A stretch of DNA of 36,821 nucleotides from the NCBI GenBank assembly GCA_018241785.1, contig JAFEDF010000237.1, positions 1 through 36,821 of the forward strand, read 5' to 3'. The notes under the pieces were generated by a model. That model ran no database searches, had not been told where the DNA came from, and saw only the letters and a list, made by a program, of their open reading frames with translations. Below, piece by piece: positions 16,328 through 26,450 of the stretch; position 1 is the stretch's first letter, and every line of letters starts with the position of its first letter. The position numbers were made by a program, and so were the translations under genes. Origin of the DNA: Pseudomonadota bacterium (GTDB taxonomy: Bacteria > Pseudomonadota > Gammaproteobacteria > Burkholderiales > Casimicrobiaceae).

Positions 16328-16859
16328 CCTGCTGGCCGTGAGGCGGCCGCGGCGCATGCTCGCCGCCGGGCGAGTAGTCGAGCCGGTCGGCGAGCTCGCG
16401 CGGCAGGTAAGGCAGCAGCGCCTCGACGCCGGCCACGATCGGCGCCGCCAGCACCGCATTTTGCCACCATGCGCTCTGCGGCAACGGCGTCAGTCCGGCG
16501 ATCAGCGCGAGCGCGAGGACGACGACGACCCCGCGCACGAGCCCGAACACGCCGCCGAGGAAGCGGTCGACGAAGGCGAGGCCGAGCGCACGGATCGCAC
16601 GCGAGATCGGCCAGGCGATCAGCGCTCCGGCGAGGAGCGTGCCGATCAGGATCAGCGCAAAAGCGACGAGGTAGCGGATCGCCGGATGCGCGGGAAGATC
16701 GGGGAGCGCAGCCGCGAGCATCGGCGAGAGCGTCACCGCCGCGACGAGACCGGCCACCCAGGCGACGAGCGCAATCACCTCGCGCACGACGCCGCGATGG
16801 AACGCGAACAGCGTCGACAGCCCGATGGTCGCGATCACGATCCAGTCGAGCGCCGTCAT
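16323..16859 (-). CDS. cvpA: CvpA family inner membrane protein
   Basis: A 178-aa protein with four predicted membrane helices (about residues 5-25, 28-50, 62-85 and 105-125) and the family N-terminus [25 protein letters not shown]. The motif [14 protein letters not shown] is conserved in CvpA. In E. coli the gene is required for colicin V production and lies just upstream of purF, as here; recent work links it to envelope and bile-salt tolerance. The proline- and glycine-rich C-terminal tail ([14 protein letters not shown]) is less conserved. Confidence 0.92.
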   Translation of the reverse strand: MTALDWIVIATIGLSTLFAFHRGVVREVIALVAWVAGLVAAVTLSPMLAAALPDLPAHPAIRYLVAFALILIGTLLAGALIAWPISRAIRALGLAFVDRFLGGVFGLVRGVVVVLALALIAGLTPLPQSAWWQNAVLAAPIVAGVEALLPYLPRELADRLDYSPGGEHAPRPPHGQQV

Positions 16860-16898
16860 TGCCTGCCGCGCACCCTGTCGCCGCTGACCCGCGCCGGG

Positions 16899-17681
16899 TC
16901 AGTCCGACGCCGCAACGATGCCGCTGTGACCTTCGCGCTTCAGCCGATCGCGAGCTGTCGCGGCGTCGTCGTGGGTCGCGTAGGGCCCGACGCGCACGCG
17001 CCACAGCGTTCCTTTGCTGGTCTTCAGCGGCTCGGTGTATGCGGAGTAGCCGGCGTGCTTCAGCCGCCGTGCGAGCGCGTTCGCACCCTTGTCGTCGGAG
17101 AACGCCGCGAGCTGCACCGCCCACGTGCCGCGCGCGCGCGTCTCCGCGTGGGCCGGAGCGGCGGACGCGCGCTCGGCCGCCGGCGATGCCGTGGCGGCTA
17201 CCGCTGCGGCAGGCGCAGCGGGTGCCGCAGGCGCTGCAGGGGCCGTCTCGCGCGGACCACCGCTCGTCGCAGCGTTGCCGGGCGGCGTTGCCGCCGCGGG
17301 TGCCGTACCGGCCGGCGCGGTGCCCGCTGCGGGCTCGGCCGCTCCAGTGACTCCCGCCGCGGATGCACCCGCCGTGGATGCGCCCGCTGCGGTTGTCGTC
17401 GCACCACCGCTCGCCGCGGGCGACGCGGACGCTTCCGTCGCGCTCTGCGCGCTGCCTGCCGCCGCAGGCGGCGCCCCGGTTCCCGAGAGCCGGTTCACGA
17501 ACCTGCCGCTGTCGACCGGGGGAATCTGCACCGAGACGTCGTTGCCGAGGGGCCTCGGCTCGCGCTCGAGCAGCATCGGCACGACGACCGCGACGACGAG
17601 CGCCAGCACGAACGCACCGACCAAGCGCCTTCTCGCACGGCGGCGCAATTCGTCGAGGTTCTTGTCTGCGGGATCGGCCAT
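16899..17681 (-). CDS. dedD: SPOR-domain cell division protein (DedD-like)
   Basis: A bitopic inner-membrane protein of about 260 aa. A short cytoplasmic basic segment ([12 protein letters not shown]) is followed by one membrane helix ([17 protein letters not shown]), a long Ala/Pro/Thr-rich periplasmic linker, and a C-terminal SPOR domain ([19 protein letters not shown] through the end). SPOR domains bind denuded glycan strands at the division septum. I chose the ATG at 17681, which gives the family start [16 protein letters not shown] at 17693 overlapping the folC stop (GTGA) is a good alternative that would couple the two genes. The position folC-dedD-cvpA-purF matches E. coli. Confidence 0.9.
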   Translation of the reverse strand: MADPADKNLDELRRRARRRLVGAFVLALVVAVVVPMLLEREPRPLGNDVSVQIPPVDSGRFVNRLSGTGAPPAAAGSAQSATEASASPAASGGATTTAAGASTAGASAAGVTGAAEPAAGTAPAGTAPAAATPPGNAATSGGPRETAPAAPAAPAAPAAAVAATASPAAERASAAPAHAETRARGTWAVQLAAFSDDKGANALARRLKHAGYSAYTEPLKTSKGTLWRVRVGPYATHDDAATARDRLKREGHSGIVAASD

Positions 17682-17689
17682 CCGGTGGC

Positions 17690-18988
17690 TCACGCGGCTG
17701 GGTGCGCTCGCTCGCGGATCGCCGCAAGCACCGCGGCGACCGTGAGGAACGAACCGAAGGCCGCGATTCTAGCAGCCTCGCCCGCTTCGGCGGCCGCCGC
17801 GCGCCACGCCTCGGCGACATCGCCGAAGATGCGCACGTCGCTCACCGCGACCCCTGCGGCGGCGAGCCGCGCGGCAAGGAACTCGCCCGTTGCGCCGCGC
17901 GGACCCGGCAGCGTCGCGACGTGCCAGGTGCCGATGCGTGGCGCGAGCGCTGCGATGACGCCGTCGATGTCCTTGTCGGCAAGCATGCCGAACACTGCGT
18001 AGGTCCGCGCGTAGCGTCCCATGGCGTCGAGCGTCGCCGCGAGGGCGCGTGCGGCGTGCGGGTTGTGCGCGACGTCGAGCACCGTCGCCGGGCGCCCGGG
18101 GAGGACCTGGAAGCGCCCGGCGAGTTCGACGCCGACGAGCCCGTCGCGCAGCGCCCCTCCGGGCACCGGCAGCCTCGAGCGCAGCGCGTCCTGCGCCGCG
18201 AGGGCGGTCGCCGCATTGGCGAGCTGGTAGCGTCCGCGCAGTGCCGGGTGCGGCAACCCGTAGCGCGCGCCGCCGGGCCCTTCGTAGCGCCACTGCAGGC
18301 CCTCGACGCGGTAGCGGTACTCGTGGCCGATCCGCCACAGCGGCGCATCGATCTCGCGGGCGTGGCGGACGAGGCTCTGCGGCGGGTCGTCGTCGCCGCA
18401 GATCGCGATGCGCCCGGCGCGCATGATGCCCGCCTTCTCGGCGCCGATCGCCTCGCGCGTGTCGCCGAGGTACTCGACATGGTCGATGTCGATCGTGGTG
18501 ATCACCGCGACGTCGGCATCGACGACGTTGACCGCGTCGAGGCGCCCGCCGAGCCCGACTTCGAGCACCACGACGTCGAGGCGCGAGGCAGCGAAGATCG
18601 ACAGCGCCGCGAGGGTGCCGAACTCGAAATAGGTGAGCGGGACGGCGTCAGGGGCGCGCGTGCGCGCCGCGTCGACCTCGGCGAGCGCCGCGACGAGGGT
18701 CGCATCGTCGACCTCGGCGCCGGCGATGCGGATCCGCTCGTTGAAGCGGATGAGGTGCGGCGACGTGTAGAGGCCGGTGCGATAGCCGGCCTTCCGGTAG
18801 ATCGACTCCAGCATCGCGCAGGTCGACCCCTTGCCGTTGGTGCCCGCCACGGTGACCACCGGGCAGCCGATCGTCGCGCCGAGGCGCGTTGCGACCTCGG
18901 CCACGCGGTCGAGGCCCATCGCGATCGGCTTCGGGTGGAGCGTCTCGAGGCGCGCCAGCCACGCGCCGAGTGTCGGCGGTCCGCTCAA
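17690..18988 (-). CDS. folC: Bifunctional folylpolyglutamate synthase / dihydrofolate synthase
   Basis: A 432-aa Mur-ligase-family enzyme that makes dihydrofolate and adds glutamates to folates. The ATP loop GTNGKGST is at residues 49-56, followed by [13 protein letters not shown], and [14 protein letters not shown] and [14 protein letters not shown] in the central domain. The C-terminal domain includes [11 protein letters not shown]. The start is TTG at 18988, sharing TTGA with the accD stop; the first residues ([14 protein letters not shown]) align with the usual family start, and no ATG is close. Near the 3' end a rare AGA codon creates TAGAAT, a possible promoter for dedD. Confidence 0.95.
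   Translation of the reverse strand: MSGPPTLGAWLARLETLHPKPIAMGLDRVAEVATRLGATIGCPVVTVAGTNGKGSTCAMLESIYRKAGYRTGLYTSPHLIRFNERIRIAGAEVDDATLVAALAEVDAARTRAPDAVPLTYFEFGTLAALSIFAASRLDVVVLEVGLGGRLDAVNVVDADVAVITTIDIDHVEYLGDTREAIGAEKAGIMRAGRIAICGDDDPPQSLVRHAREIDAPLWRIGHEYRYRVEGLQWRYEGPGGARYGLPHPALRGRYQLANAATALAAQDALRSRLPVPGGALRDGLVGVELAGRFQVLPGRPATVLDVAHNPHAARALAATLDAMGRYARTYAVFGMLADKDIDGVIAALAPRIGTWHVATLPGPRGATGEFLAARLAAAGVAVSDVRIFGDVAEAWRAAAAEAGEAARIAAFGSFLTVAAVLAAIRERAHPAA
17766..17771 (-). promoter_or_regulatory. Possible -10 element for dedD inside folC
   Basis: TAGAAT in the context GCTAGAATCGCGG lies in the folC reading frame, about 85 bp upstream of the dedD ATG. It is created by codons GCT-AGA-ATC; AGA is unusual where Arg is nearly always CGN. 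The same extended sequence occurs upstream of trpB. No -35 box is clear. Confidence 0.4.
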
Positions 18989-19854
18989 GCCGCTGGAGCC
19001 GGCTCGCGCATCAGCAGGGCGGCGAGGCGCGCGAGCTCGTCGCGCAGCTGGCGGCGATCGACGATCATGTCGAGCGCCCCCTTGTCGAGCAGGAACTCGG
19101 CGCGCTGGAATCCGTCGGGGAGCTTCTCGCGCACCGTCTGCTCGATCACGCGCGGACCGGCGAAGCCGATCAGCGCACCGGGTTCGGCGAGCACGACGTC
19201 GGCGACGAAGGCAAACGAAGCCGAAACGCCGCCCATCGTCGGGTCGGTGAGGATCGAGATGAACGGCAGCCGCGCGCGCGCGAGCTCCTGCAGCACCGCA
19301 GTCGTCTTCGCCATCTGCATCAGCGAGTTGACGCCTTCCTGCATGCGCGCGCCTCCCGACGCCGACACGCAGACGAACGGGATGCGGCTCTCGAATGCGA
19401 CGCGCACGCCGCGCACGAAGCGCTCGCCGACGACGGAACCCATCGACCCGCCCATGAACTCGAACTCGAACGCCGCCAGCACGAGCGGGATCGCGCGCAC
19501 GCTCCCCTGCATCACCACCAGCGCATCGGTCTCGCCGGTCTCCTCGAGCGCGGCCTCGAGCCGCTCGGGATACTTCTTCTGGTCCTTGAACTTGAGCGCG
19601 TCGACCGCCACCACCTCCGAGCCGATCTCGAACCTGCCCTCGGGATCGAGCAGCTGGTCGATGCGCTCTCGCGCCGGCACGCGATCGTGGTAGCCGCACT
19701 TCGGGCACACGAGCAGGTTCTTCTCGAGATCGGTGCGATAGAGCGTCGCCTCGCACGCAGGGCACTTGACCCACAGGCCCTCTGGAACCGGGGTCCTGCG
19801 CGTCCCCGGCGTGCTCTTGATCCGCGGCGGAAGCAGCTTCTGCAACCAGCTCAT
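18985..19854 (-). CDS. accD: Acetyl-CoA carboxylase carboxyltransferase subunit beta
   Basis: A 289-aa subunit that, with AccA, transfers the carboxyl group from biotin to acetyl-CoA in the first step of fatty acid synthesis. The N-terminal zinc ribbon uses Cys31, Cys34, Cys50 and Cys53 (CPAC and CPKC). The crotonase-fold core shows [25 protein letters not shown] and [12 protein letters not shown]. Length is typical (E. coli 304 aa). It follows trpA by 24 bp and overlaps the folC TTG start. The trpBA-accD-folC order is common in proteobacteria. Confidence 0.97.
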   Translation of the reverse strand: MSWLQKLLPPRIKSTPGTRRTPVPEGLWVKCPACEATLYRTDLEKNLLVCPKCGYHDRVPARERIDQLLDPEGRFEIGSEVVAVDALKFKDQKKYPERLEAALEETGETDALVVMQGSVRAIPLVLAAFEFEFMGGSMGSVVGERFVRGVRVAFESRIPFVCVSASGGARMQEGVNSLMQMAKTTAVLQELARARLPFISILTDPTMGGVSASFAFVADVVLAEPGALIGFAGPRVIEQTVREKLPDGFQRAEFLLDKGALDMIVDRRQLRDELARLAALLMREPAPAA

Positions 19855-19878
19855 CTCGCGTCCTCCCCGCTGCCCGCG

Positions 19879-20715
19879 TCAGTGCGCGCGGGCGGCTGCT
19901 GCCGGCTCGACCGCCGGCATCGTGTCGAGCGCGCGGCGGATCGTCGAAAGCCATGCGCCCGCGCGCGCTGCCGCGTCGCGCGCTTCACCACCCTCGATCT
20001 CGGCGATGATGCGGCTGCCGATGACGACGGCGTCGGCGTGGCGCGCGATCGCCTGCGCGCTCGCCGCGTCGCGGATGCCGAAGCCGACACCGACCGGGAG
20101 CGCGACGTGGCGCCGGATCTCGGCGACGTGCGTCGCGACGTCGCCAGTGTCGAGGTGCCCGGCGCCGGTCACGCCCTTCAGCGACACGTAGTAGACGTAG
20201 CCGGTGGCGAGCTTCGCGATCGTCTCCATCCGCTCCGGCGGAGTCGTCGGCGCGACGAGGAAGATCGTCGCGATGCCGTGCCGGCGCAGGAGCGCCGTGA
20301 AGTCGCCGGCCTCCTCGGGCGGATCGTCGACGACGATGACGCCGTCGACGCCCGCGCGCTGCGCCGCCTCGGCGAACGCCGCCTCGCCGATCGCCTCGAT
20401 CGGATTCGCGTAGCCCATCAGGACGAGCGGCAGCGACGGGTGCCTCAGGCGCACTTCGGCGGCGAGCGCCAGCACGTCGCGCAGGCTCACCCCATTGGCG
20501 AGCGCGCGCTCGGCAGCCCGCTGGATCACCGGCCCGTCGGCCATCGGATCCGAGAACGGCACGCCGAGCTCGATCACGTCGGCACCTGCGCGCACCATCG
20601 AGTCGATGATGTCCGAGGTCGCGGCGAGCGAAGGATCGCCCGCAGTGACGTACGGAATCAGCACCGCCCTTCCCGCCGCACGCTGGCGTGCGAACGCTGC
20701 GTCGATGCGGTTCAT
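19879..20715 (-). CDS. trpA: Tryptophan synthase alpha subunit
   Basis: A 278-aa TIM-barrel lyase that splits indole-3-glycerol phosphate to indole and glyceraldehyde 3-phosphate. The catalytic pair is present at standard positions, Glu49 and Asp60 (IELGVPFSDPMADGP). The flexible loop and phosphate-binding residues follow (VSLKGVTGAG, VGFGIRD). Indole is channelled to TrpB, which is encoded 37 bp upstream. The C-terminal tail is Ala-rich and a little longer than in E. coli (268 aa). Confidence 0.97.
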   Translation of the reverse strand: MNRIDAAFARQRAAGRAVLIPYVTAGDPSLAATSDIIDSMVRAGADVIELGVPFSDPMADGPVIQRAAERALANGVSLRDVLALAAEVRLRHPSLPLVLMGYANPIEAIGEAAFAEAAQRAGVDGVIVVDDPPEEAGDFTALLRRHGIATIFLVAPTTPPERMETIAKLATGYVYYVSLKGVTGAGHLDTGDVATHVAEIRRHVALPVGVGFGIRDAASAQAIARHADAVVIGSRIIAEIEGGEARDAAARAGAWLSTIRRALDTMPAVEPAAAARAH

Positions 20716-20752
20716 CGCATCAGCGCCGCGGGTGCCGGCATGCGCGGTCGCA

Positions 20753-22003
20753 TCAGTGACGGGCGGCCGATCGCTCGGCGACCGTGGCCATGTCCTTGTC
20801 ACCGCGTCCGGACAGGTTGACGAGCAGGATCCGGTCGCGCGCGAGCGTCGGCGCGATCCGGGCTGCCCAGGCGAGCGCATGCGCGCTCTCGAGCGCGGGA
20901 ATGATGCCCTCGATCCGGCAACAGGCGTGGAATGCGGCGAGCGCGTCGTCGTCGGTGACGGCGACGTAGCGCGCCCGCCCGCTGTCCTTCAGCCACGCGT
21001 GCTCGGGGCCTACGCCCGGGTAATCGAGTCCGGCCGAGATCGAGTGCGTCTCGATGATCTGGCCGTTTGCGTCCTGCAAGAGGTAGGTGCGGTTGCCGTG
21101 CAGGATGCCCGGACGGCCCGCGCAGAGCGATGCGGCGTGATGCCCCGTCGCGAGCCCCTCGCCCGCGGCCTCGACGCCGACCAGCTCGACCCCGGGATGC
21201 GCGAGGTACGGATGGAAGATGCCCATCGCGTTGCTGCCGCCGCCGACGCACGCGATGACCATGTCGGGCTGGCGCCCCGCGAGCTCGGGCATCTGCGTCA
21301 GGCACTCGCGGCCGATCACGCTCTGGAAGTCGCGCACCATCATCGGATACGGGTGCGGTCCGGCGACGGTGCCGATGATGTAGAAGGTGGTATCGACGTT
21401 GGTGACCCAGTCGCGCATCGCCTCGTTCAGCGCATCCTTCAGGGTCTTCGAACCCGATTCGACCGGGACCACGGTCGCGCCGAGCAGGCCCATCCGGTAG
21501 ACGTTCTGCGCCTGGCGCCTGACGTCCTCCGACCCCATGTAGACGATGCACTCCATGCCGAAGCGCGCAGCGACCGTCGCGGCCGCGACGCCATGCTGGC
21601 CGGCGCCGGTCTCGGCGATCACGCGGCGCTTGCCCATGCTGCGCGCGACGAGCGCCTGCCCGATGCAGTTGTTGATCTTGTGCGCGCCGGTGTGATTGAG
21701 ATCCTCGCGCTTCAGGTAGATCTGTGCACCTCCCAGCTCGCGCGACCAGCGCTCGGCGTGGTACACCGGGGACGGCCGCCCGACGTAATGTGTGAGTTCG
21801 CGCTCGAACTCGGCGATGAACGCGGGATCGTCGCGACAGGCGAGATAGCGCGCCTTCAGCGCGTCGAGGGCGGCGATCAGCGTCTCCGCGACGAAGACCC
21901 CGCCGTACGGGCCGAAGTGGCCGCGCTCGTCGGGCATTTCGCGCACGGGCGAAACCTCGGGCAGGTCGATGGGGAGCTCCTCGCGCGGACCGCGTGGCGG
22001 CAT
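20753..22003 (-). CDS. trpB: Tryptophan synthase beta subunit
   Basis: A PLP enzyme of about 416 aa that condenses indole with serine. The PLP lysine is Lys109 in [11 protein letters not shown]; the glycine-rich phosphate loop [10 protein letters not shown] and the conserved [10 protein letters not shown] are present. I chose the ATG at 22003; the family often starts at [13 protein letters not shown], so ATG at 21937 is possible and would remove about 22 residues. An ATT codon track further upstream runs into the trpF stop and a TAGAAT promoter-like element, so earlier starts are unlikely. No dam-type methyltransferase gene lies between trpF and trpB. Confidence 0.95.
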   Translation of the reverse strand: MPPRGPREELPIDLPEVSPVREMPDERGHFGPYGGVFVAETLIAALDALKARYLACRDDPAFIAEFERELTHYVGRPSPVYHAERWSRELGGAQIYLKREDLNHTGAHKINNCIGQALVARSMGKRRVIAETGAGQHGVAAATVAARFGMECIVYMGSEDVRRQAQNVYRMGLLGATVVPVESGSKTLKDALNEAMRDWVTNVDTTFYIIGTVAGPHPYPMMVRDFQSVIGRECLTQMPELAGRQPDMVIACVGGGSNAMGIFHPYLAHPGVELVGVEAAGEGLATGHHAASLCAGRPGILHGNRTYLLQDANGQIIETHSISAGLDYPGVGPEHAWLKDSGRARYVAVTDDDALAAFHACCRIEGIIPALESAHALAWAARIAPTLARDRILLVNLSGRGDKDMATVAERSAARH

Positions 22004-22026
22004 GGCGTCGTCGAATGGCGACGGCG

Positions 22027-22032
22027 ATTCTA
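22027..22032 (-). promoter_or_regulatory. Possible -10 element for trpBA
   Basis: TAGAAT in GCTAGAATCGCCG overlaps the trpF stop codon and lies 24 bp before the trpB ATG. Five of six bases match. It would let trpB, trpA and the following genes be transcribed separately from truA-trpF. No convincing -35 box. Confidence 0.45.
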
Positions 22033-22740
22033 GCAAATGGGGCCCGGGGAGCGAGGCGGACCGCGCCCGTCGGCGTCGCGTACGGCCTGCACGAACGCCT
22101 CGATGCGCGCCGCATCCTTGCGGCCACGCCGCGGAGCTCCGCGCTCGTCAAGCTCCTCGACGCCCGAGGAGACGTCGACCGCCCATGGCGCGACATCGCG
22201 GACGACTGCGCCGACGTTGCCTGCGTCGAGCCCGCCCGAAACGATCAGGCGCGTGGCGAGGCTCGCCCGGAGGCGCGCATCGAGCCTCGCGCGATCGAAC
22301 GAGTGCCCGGTGCCTCCGGGAAGGTCCCCCGCCCGCGAGGTATCGAACAGAATTCCGGCAGCATCGTCGTATTGCGCCGCCACGTGTCCGAGGTCGACGC
22401 CGTCGGCGACGGCAATCGCCTTCAGGTAGCGGCGCCCGAACGCGCGGCAGAACGCAGCAGGCTCGCGCCCGTGGAATTGCAGGACGTCGAGCGGCACCGA
22501 CGCGAGTGCCGCGCGCACCTCTTCTGCCGGCGGGTCGACGAAGAGCCCGACCACGGTCACGAACGGCGGCAGCGCGGCGACGATCGCGCGCGCGGCATCG
22601 AAGGTGACGACGCGCGGCGTGCCGGGCCAGAAGATGAGGCCGATCGCGTCGGCGCCCGCGCGCTCGGCCGCGACCGCGTCGTCGGCGCGGGTGATGCCGC
22701 AGATCTTGATGCGCGTGCGCCGGCCGCAGGCGGGACTCAT
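22030..22740 (-). CDS. trpF: Phosphoribosylanthranilate isomerase
   Basis: A 236-aa TIM-barrel enzyme that performs the Amadori rearrangement of phosphoribosylanthranilate in tryptophan synthesis. The general base Cys14 is in RIKICGITR, the general acid Asp in AVDVSSGVE near the C-terminus, and the phosphate-binding [11 protein letters not shown] is clear. The ATG overlaps the truA stop (22737-22740), so it is coupled to truA. The C-terminal tail ([11 protein letters not shown]) is unconserved. Confidence 0.96.
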   Translation of the reverse strand: MSPACGRRTRIKICGITRADDAVAAERAGADAIGLIFWPGTPRVVTFDAARAIVAALPPFVTVVGLFVDPPAEEVRAALASVPLDVLQFHGREPAAFCRAFGRRYLKAIAVADGVDLGHVAAQYDDAAGILFDTSRAGDLPGGTGHSFDRARLDARLRASLATRLIVSGGLDAGNVGAVVRDVAPWAVDVSSGVEELDERGAPRRGRKDAARIEAFVQAVRDADGRGPPRSPGPIC

Positions 22741-23522
22741 GCCCGCGATGGTGCCACAGCGCGGCGCGTCGGCGGCAGCGCGAATGCCGCCGCGTAGTCG
22801 GCACCGGTGAAGTAGAGCCCGGCCGCGTCGAACGTGGCCGCGCCCTGCGTACGGTCGGCCGCGGCCACGAGCGCGTCGATCCACTCTGGCGTGCGCTTGC
22901 CCGAGCCGACGGCGACCAGCGCACCCACCATGTTGCGCACCATGTGCTGCAGGAAGCCGTTGGCGGAGAACTCGAAGCAGAGGCAGGCGCCGTCTTCGAC
23001 GATCGTCGCGCGCGTCAATGTGCGCACCGGCGTCCTCGCCTGGCATTCGGCGGCGCGAAACGACGAGAAGTCACGCGTGCCTTCGAGGCGTGCCGCAGCG
23101 TCGCGCATCGCGCCGACGGCGAGCGGCAGCGGGTACCAGCCGACACGCCCGTGCTCGATGCCGGGGCGCTCGCCGCGGTTGAGCAGGCGGTACGTGTAGT
23201 GCCGCGCGCGCGCCGAGAAGCGCGCGTGGAATTCGGCCGGCACCGGAGCGCACCAGAGTACCGCAATCGCCGCGGGCAGCCTGCTGTTGACCCCGCGCAC
23301 CCACGCCGTCAGCGGACGCTCGGCATCGGCATCGAAGTGGACGATCTGCGACGTCGCATGGACGCCGGCGTCGGTTCTTCCTGCCGGCTGCACGCGAACG
23401 CGCTCGCCGGCGATCGCCGCGAGCGCATTCTCGAGCGCATCCTGGATCGAGCAGCGCGCCGGCTGCGTCTGGAAGCCGCAGAACGGCGCGCCGTCGTATT
23501 CGAGCGCCAGCGCGTAGCGCAT
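22737..23522 (-). CDS. truA: tRNA pseudouridine(38-40) synthase
   Basis: A 261-aa enzyme that converts uridines 38-40 of tRNA anticodon arms to pseudouridine. The catalytic Asp51 lies in AGRTDAGVHATSQ. Other conserved pieces are LALEYDGAPFCGFQ at the N-terminus, FSARARHYTYRLLNR, and GFLQHMVRNMVG with the active-site region near the C-terminus. Length is typical. It follows fimV by 27 bp and couples to trpF by a four-base overlap, the standard Betaproteobacterial order. Confidence 0.96.
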   Translation of the reverse strand: MRYALALEYDGAPFCGFQTQPARCSIQDALENALAAIAGERVRVQPAGRTDAGVHATSQIVHFDADAERPLTAWVRGVNSRLPAAIAVLWCAPVPAEFHARFSARARHYTYRLLNRGERPGIEHGRVGWYPLPLAVGAMRDAAARLEGTRDFSSFRAAECQARTPVRTLTRATIVEDGACLCFEFSANGFLQHMVRNMVGALVAVGSGKRTPEWIDALVAAADRTQGAATFDAAGLYFTGADYAAAFALPPTRRAVAPSRA

Positions 23523-23549
23523 CGTGGCGGCGGCCGCTGCCGCCGGGGC

Positions 23550-26450
23550 TCAGGCGAGCTTCGCGAGCAGCGCCTGCGCTTCCGACTTCTGCTGCTCGTC
23601 GCCTTCGTGCAGCACTTCCTGGAGGATGTCGCGCGCGCCTTCGCGGTCGCCCATTTCCTGGTAGGCCTTGGCGAGATCGAGTTTCGTCGCGGCGTCGTGC
23701 CACTGGCCATCCATCACCGACGGTGCGGATTCGACGCTCGCGGCGCGATGCGGCTCGAAGCTGAGATCGAGCTTGTCGAGATCGAGCGGAGCGCTCGTTT
23801 CGGCAGCCGTGGAAGTCGCCGGGGCAAGATGCGCCCCTTCGAGGTTGAGCGCGGGCTCAGCGCGCGCATGGCCCGCCGGCGCGGACGGCGCCGGATGCAC
23901 CGGGTCATCGAGATGAAAGTCGAGGTCGAAGCGCGTCGGCGCTCCCACCGTGTCGACGCGTTCGTCCAGTGATCCCGCGGTGGTGCCGAACGCCGGACCC
24001 GTCTCGCCGAGGCCAGCGCCGAGCGCGGCCGTGGCTGCGGCCGGGGCATCGACGCCCGCACCGCGCGCCTTGCCGGCCGCGGCTTCGACCGCTGCGACGG
24101 GCGTCGACGCGCTCCGCGCGAGTGCGCTTGCGGCACCGGCGAGAATGTCGGCCGCCGACTTCGGCTCGGGTGTCATCGCCGGCGAGAAGGAGATGTCACC
24201 GTCGTTCGATGCCATTTCGTGCGGAGCAGGCTGCGCCAATGGTGCATCCGCGCGATCGGCCGCTTCCTTCGCGTCGGCGCCGGCGAGCGCTGGCGAGAAC
24301 GACGGCTGCGTCCAGTCGAGCGCATTCAGATTCGCCGGGCCGGCGGCGAATCCGGCCGGCCTGCCGTGCGCCGACATGCCGGCCGCTGCGACATCGGCTG
24401 CGACACCGGCCGCTGCGATGCCACCGGCCGCCGGCGCCGGGCTCGCGTGCCCATGGCCCGCCGCCTGCACTCCCGCCGGCGCAGGCGCCTGGCCGTCGTC
24501 CTGGAACATCGGGTTCGCCGGATCGAGCTGGCGACCCAGCGTGACGGCCTTGTGCCAGATGTCCCCCTGGCCGTGGCTGACCGCGAACAGCTCCGATGCG
24601 ACAGTTTCGAACGCGGACGGCTTGTTGTGCTGCGAGTGGATTTCGAGGAGCTTGAGGTAGATCTCCTGGCGTTGCGGATCCTTCTTGAGCGCGTCCTTCA
24701 GGATCTCCTCGGCTTGCGCATCGCGGCCGTAGGCGAGGTACACCTCGGCCTCGGCGATTGGATCGACCTCGTCGGTGTCGATGTTGCCGAGGCCTTCGCG
24801 GCTGAAATCGGATGCGAGCGAGTTCTCGCCGGTGTTGACGACCCCGCCCCCGGTCGAGCCGAAGACCGTGTTGGTCTTCATGTCGGTGCCGGAAATGATG
24901 CTGTCCTCGAACTTCGTCGCGGTCCGCCGCCGTGCGGCGATCAGACCCGCGATCCCGGCGAGAATCACCAGCGCACCTCCGCCGAGCGCCCATTTCGGCG
25001 TCGTCGAGAAGAGATCGGAGAAGAAGCCGTTGGTCTCGTGCGGCGCAGCGGCCGGTTTCGGAGGCGCCGCGGGCTTCGGCGGAGCACTTGCCGCGGGGGC
25101 CGCCGGTGCCGGAGTTGCCGCAGGCTTTGCGGCTTCTTCGGCCGCGGTGGCGGCGGGGGTCGTGGCCGGCGTCGCTGCGGCCCCGGGCTCGGGTGTCTGC
25201 GCCGACCCTGCCGCGGCGGGTGCAGCAGGCGTCGCGCCGCCGGCAGCGGGAGCCGCAGCGCCTTCTGCGGCAGTCGCCGGAGCGCCTGCCGCGGCGGAGG
25301 CGGCAGCGCCTGCGGCAGCGGTGGCGCCTGCGGCAGCGGGAGCGGTGGCGCCGCCTTTCGCCGCTTCTGCCTGGCCCTGGAGCTGCGCCAGCGTCTGGTT
25401 CTTGAGATCGAGCGCGCGCTGCATGTCGGACACGGTCTTCTCGAGCTGCGCGATCCTCGCGTCCGCGTCCTTCAATTGCTGTTCGGTGGCGATCCGGTCC
25501 TCGACCCCCGGAGCCTTGCCGGCGCCGGCGGTACGCGAAACCTCGAGGCGATCGCTTCCCGGCGCCGCTGCGGGAGTCTTATCCTCGACGGCAACCCCGA
25601 TCCGCCCGCCTGAAGCACGCGTCGTGGCTGCGCCCGCCGTCGGTGCCGCGGCGGCGAGCTGGTCGCGGTAATGATTCCAGTCGACCGCCTGCGCATGCAC
25701 GACCTTCGCGGCCGCCCCCGCACCGGTTCCGAGAACCTGCTCGGCGGTCGGGATGGCGAGCGTCGCGCCCGCGCGCAGCCGGTTCATGTTGCCGCCGATG
25801 AACGCTTCGGGATTGCTGCGAAACAGCGCGGCGAGCATCTGGTCGAGCGTCGCCTGGTCGGGCTTGAACTGGTTTGCGATGTCGCGCAGCGTGTCGCCGC
25901 GGTGCACCGTGTATTGCGAGGCGGCCGCCGATCCTGCCGATGCGGCACCGGCCGGAGCGGGCGCTGCCTGCGCGGCCGTGGCCCTGGCCTCGATGCGCGG
26001 CGCCGCCGCGACGGGGGCGGTCACCGCCGGTGCGGGTCCGGTCGCGACCTTCATTCCGGGTGGATCGAGCAGGAACGTGTATTCGCGAACGACACGCCCG
26101 GACGCCCAGTCGACCTCGACCAGGAGATCGAGGAAGGGCTCGAGCACCGCCACCGGCGAGGTCACCCTGAGGTACGGCGTGCCGCCGGCGTTCTCGACGG
26201 TGATCCGCGTGCGCGACAGCGCCGCCTGATAGGTGAGGTTGTTCTGCTTGTAGAGGGCCGGGTCGGCGACCTTCGCGCGCAGCGAATCGAGATCGTCCTT
26301 GCCGAGCGCCGTGAGGTCGATCCGCGCTGACAGTGGCTGCCCGAGCGCGGATTCCACCGTCAGTTTGCCGAGCCCGAGCGCGAGCGCATGCCCCTGGAAC
26401 GCGAGCGCGGCGGCGATCAGGCTGTAAGTGAATAGCGGCTTTGCGCGCAT
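23550..26450 (-). CDS. fimV: FimV-like polar landmark / peptidoglycan-binding membrane protein
   Basis: A 966-aa protein of the FimV/HubP family, which organises cell poles, type IV pili and twitching in relatives. Order of parts: signal peptide (residues 1-24, cut near ALA); conserved FimV N-terminal domain (LGKLTVESALGQPLSARIDL); LysM peptidoglycan-binding domain (about 180-235); coiled coil (about 318-365); Ala/Pro-rich linker (366-470); one membrane helix (487-506); a cytoplasmic acidic region with a TPR-like repeat (AEAEVYLAYGRDAQAEEILKDAL); and the C-terminal FimV domain (LDLAKAYQEMGDREGARDILQEVL). The ATG at 26450 has AGAGG upstream and opens the signal peptide; a TTG at 26483 is less likely. 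Confidence 0.93.
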   Translation of the reverse strand: MRAKPLFTYSLIAAALAFQGHALALGLGKLTVESALGQPLSARIDLTALGKDDLDSLRAKVADPALYKQNNLTYQAALSRTRITVENAGGTPYLRVTSPVAVLEPFLDLLVEVDWASGRVVREYTFLLDPPGMKVATGPAPAVTAPVAAAPRIEARATAAQAAPAPAGAASAGSAAASQYTVHRGDTLRDIANQFKPDQATLDQMLAALFRSNPEAFIGGNMNRLRAGATLAIPTAEQVLGTGAGAAAKVVHAQAVDWNHYRDQLAAAAPTAGAATTRASGGRIGVAVEDKTPAAAPGSDRLEVSRTAGAGKAPGVEDRIATEQQLKDADARIAQLEKTVSDMQRALDLKNQTLAQLQGQAEAAKGGATAPAAAGATAAAGAAASAAAGAPATAAEGAAAPAAGGATPAAPAAAGSAQTPEPGAAATPATTPAATAAEEAAKPAATPAPAAPAASAPPKPAAPPKPAAAPHETNGFFSDLFSTTPKWALGGGALVILAGIAGLIAARRRTATKFEDSIISGTDMKTNTVFGSTGGGVVNTGENSLASDFSREGLGNIDTDEVDPIAEAEVYLAYGRDAQAEEILKDALKKDPQRQEIYLKLLEIHSQHNKPSAFETVASELFAVSHGQGDIWHKAVTLGRQLDPANPMFQDDGQAPAPAGVQAAGHGHASPAPAAGGIAAAGVAADVAAAGMSAHGRPAGFAAGPANLNALDWTQPSFSPALAGADAKEAADRADAPLAQPAPHEMASNDGDISFSPAMTPEPKSAADILAGAASALARSASTPVAAVEAAAGKARGAGVDAPAAATAALGAGLGETGPAFGTTAGSLDERVDTVGAPTRFDLDFHLDDPVHPAPSAPAGHARAEPALNLEGAHLAPATSTAAETSAPLDLDKLDLSFEPHRAASVESAPSVMDGQWHDAATKLDLAKAYQEMGDREGARDILQEVLHEGDEQQKSEAQALLAKLA

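Noticed and set aside
25060..25350. Repetitive Ala/Pro/Gly codons in fimV (and at 17160-17460 in dedD) as a possible DNA repeat array
   Set aside because: They are low-complexity linkers of known domain architecture (LysM-linker-membrane helix, membrane helix-linker-SPOR), not unit repeats.
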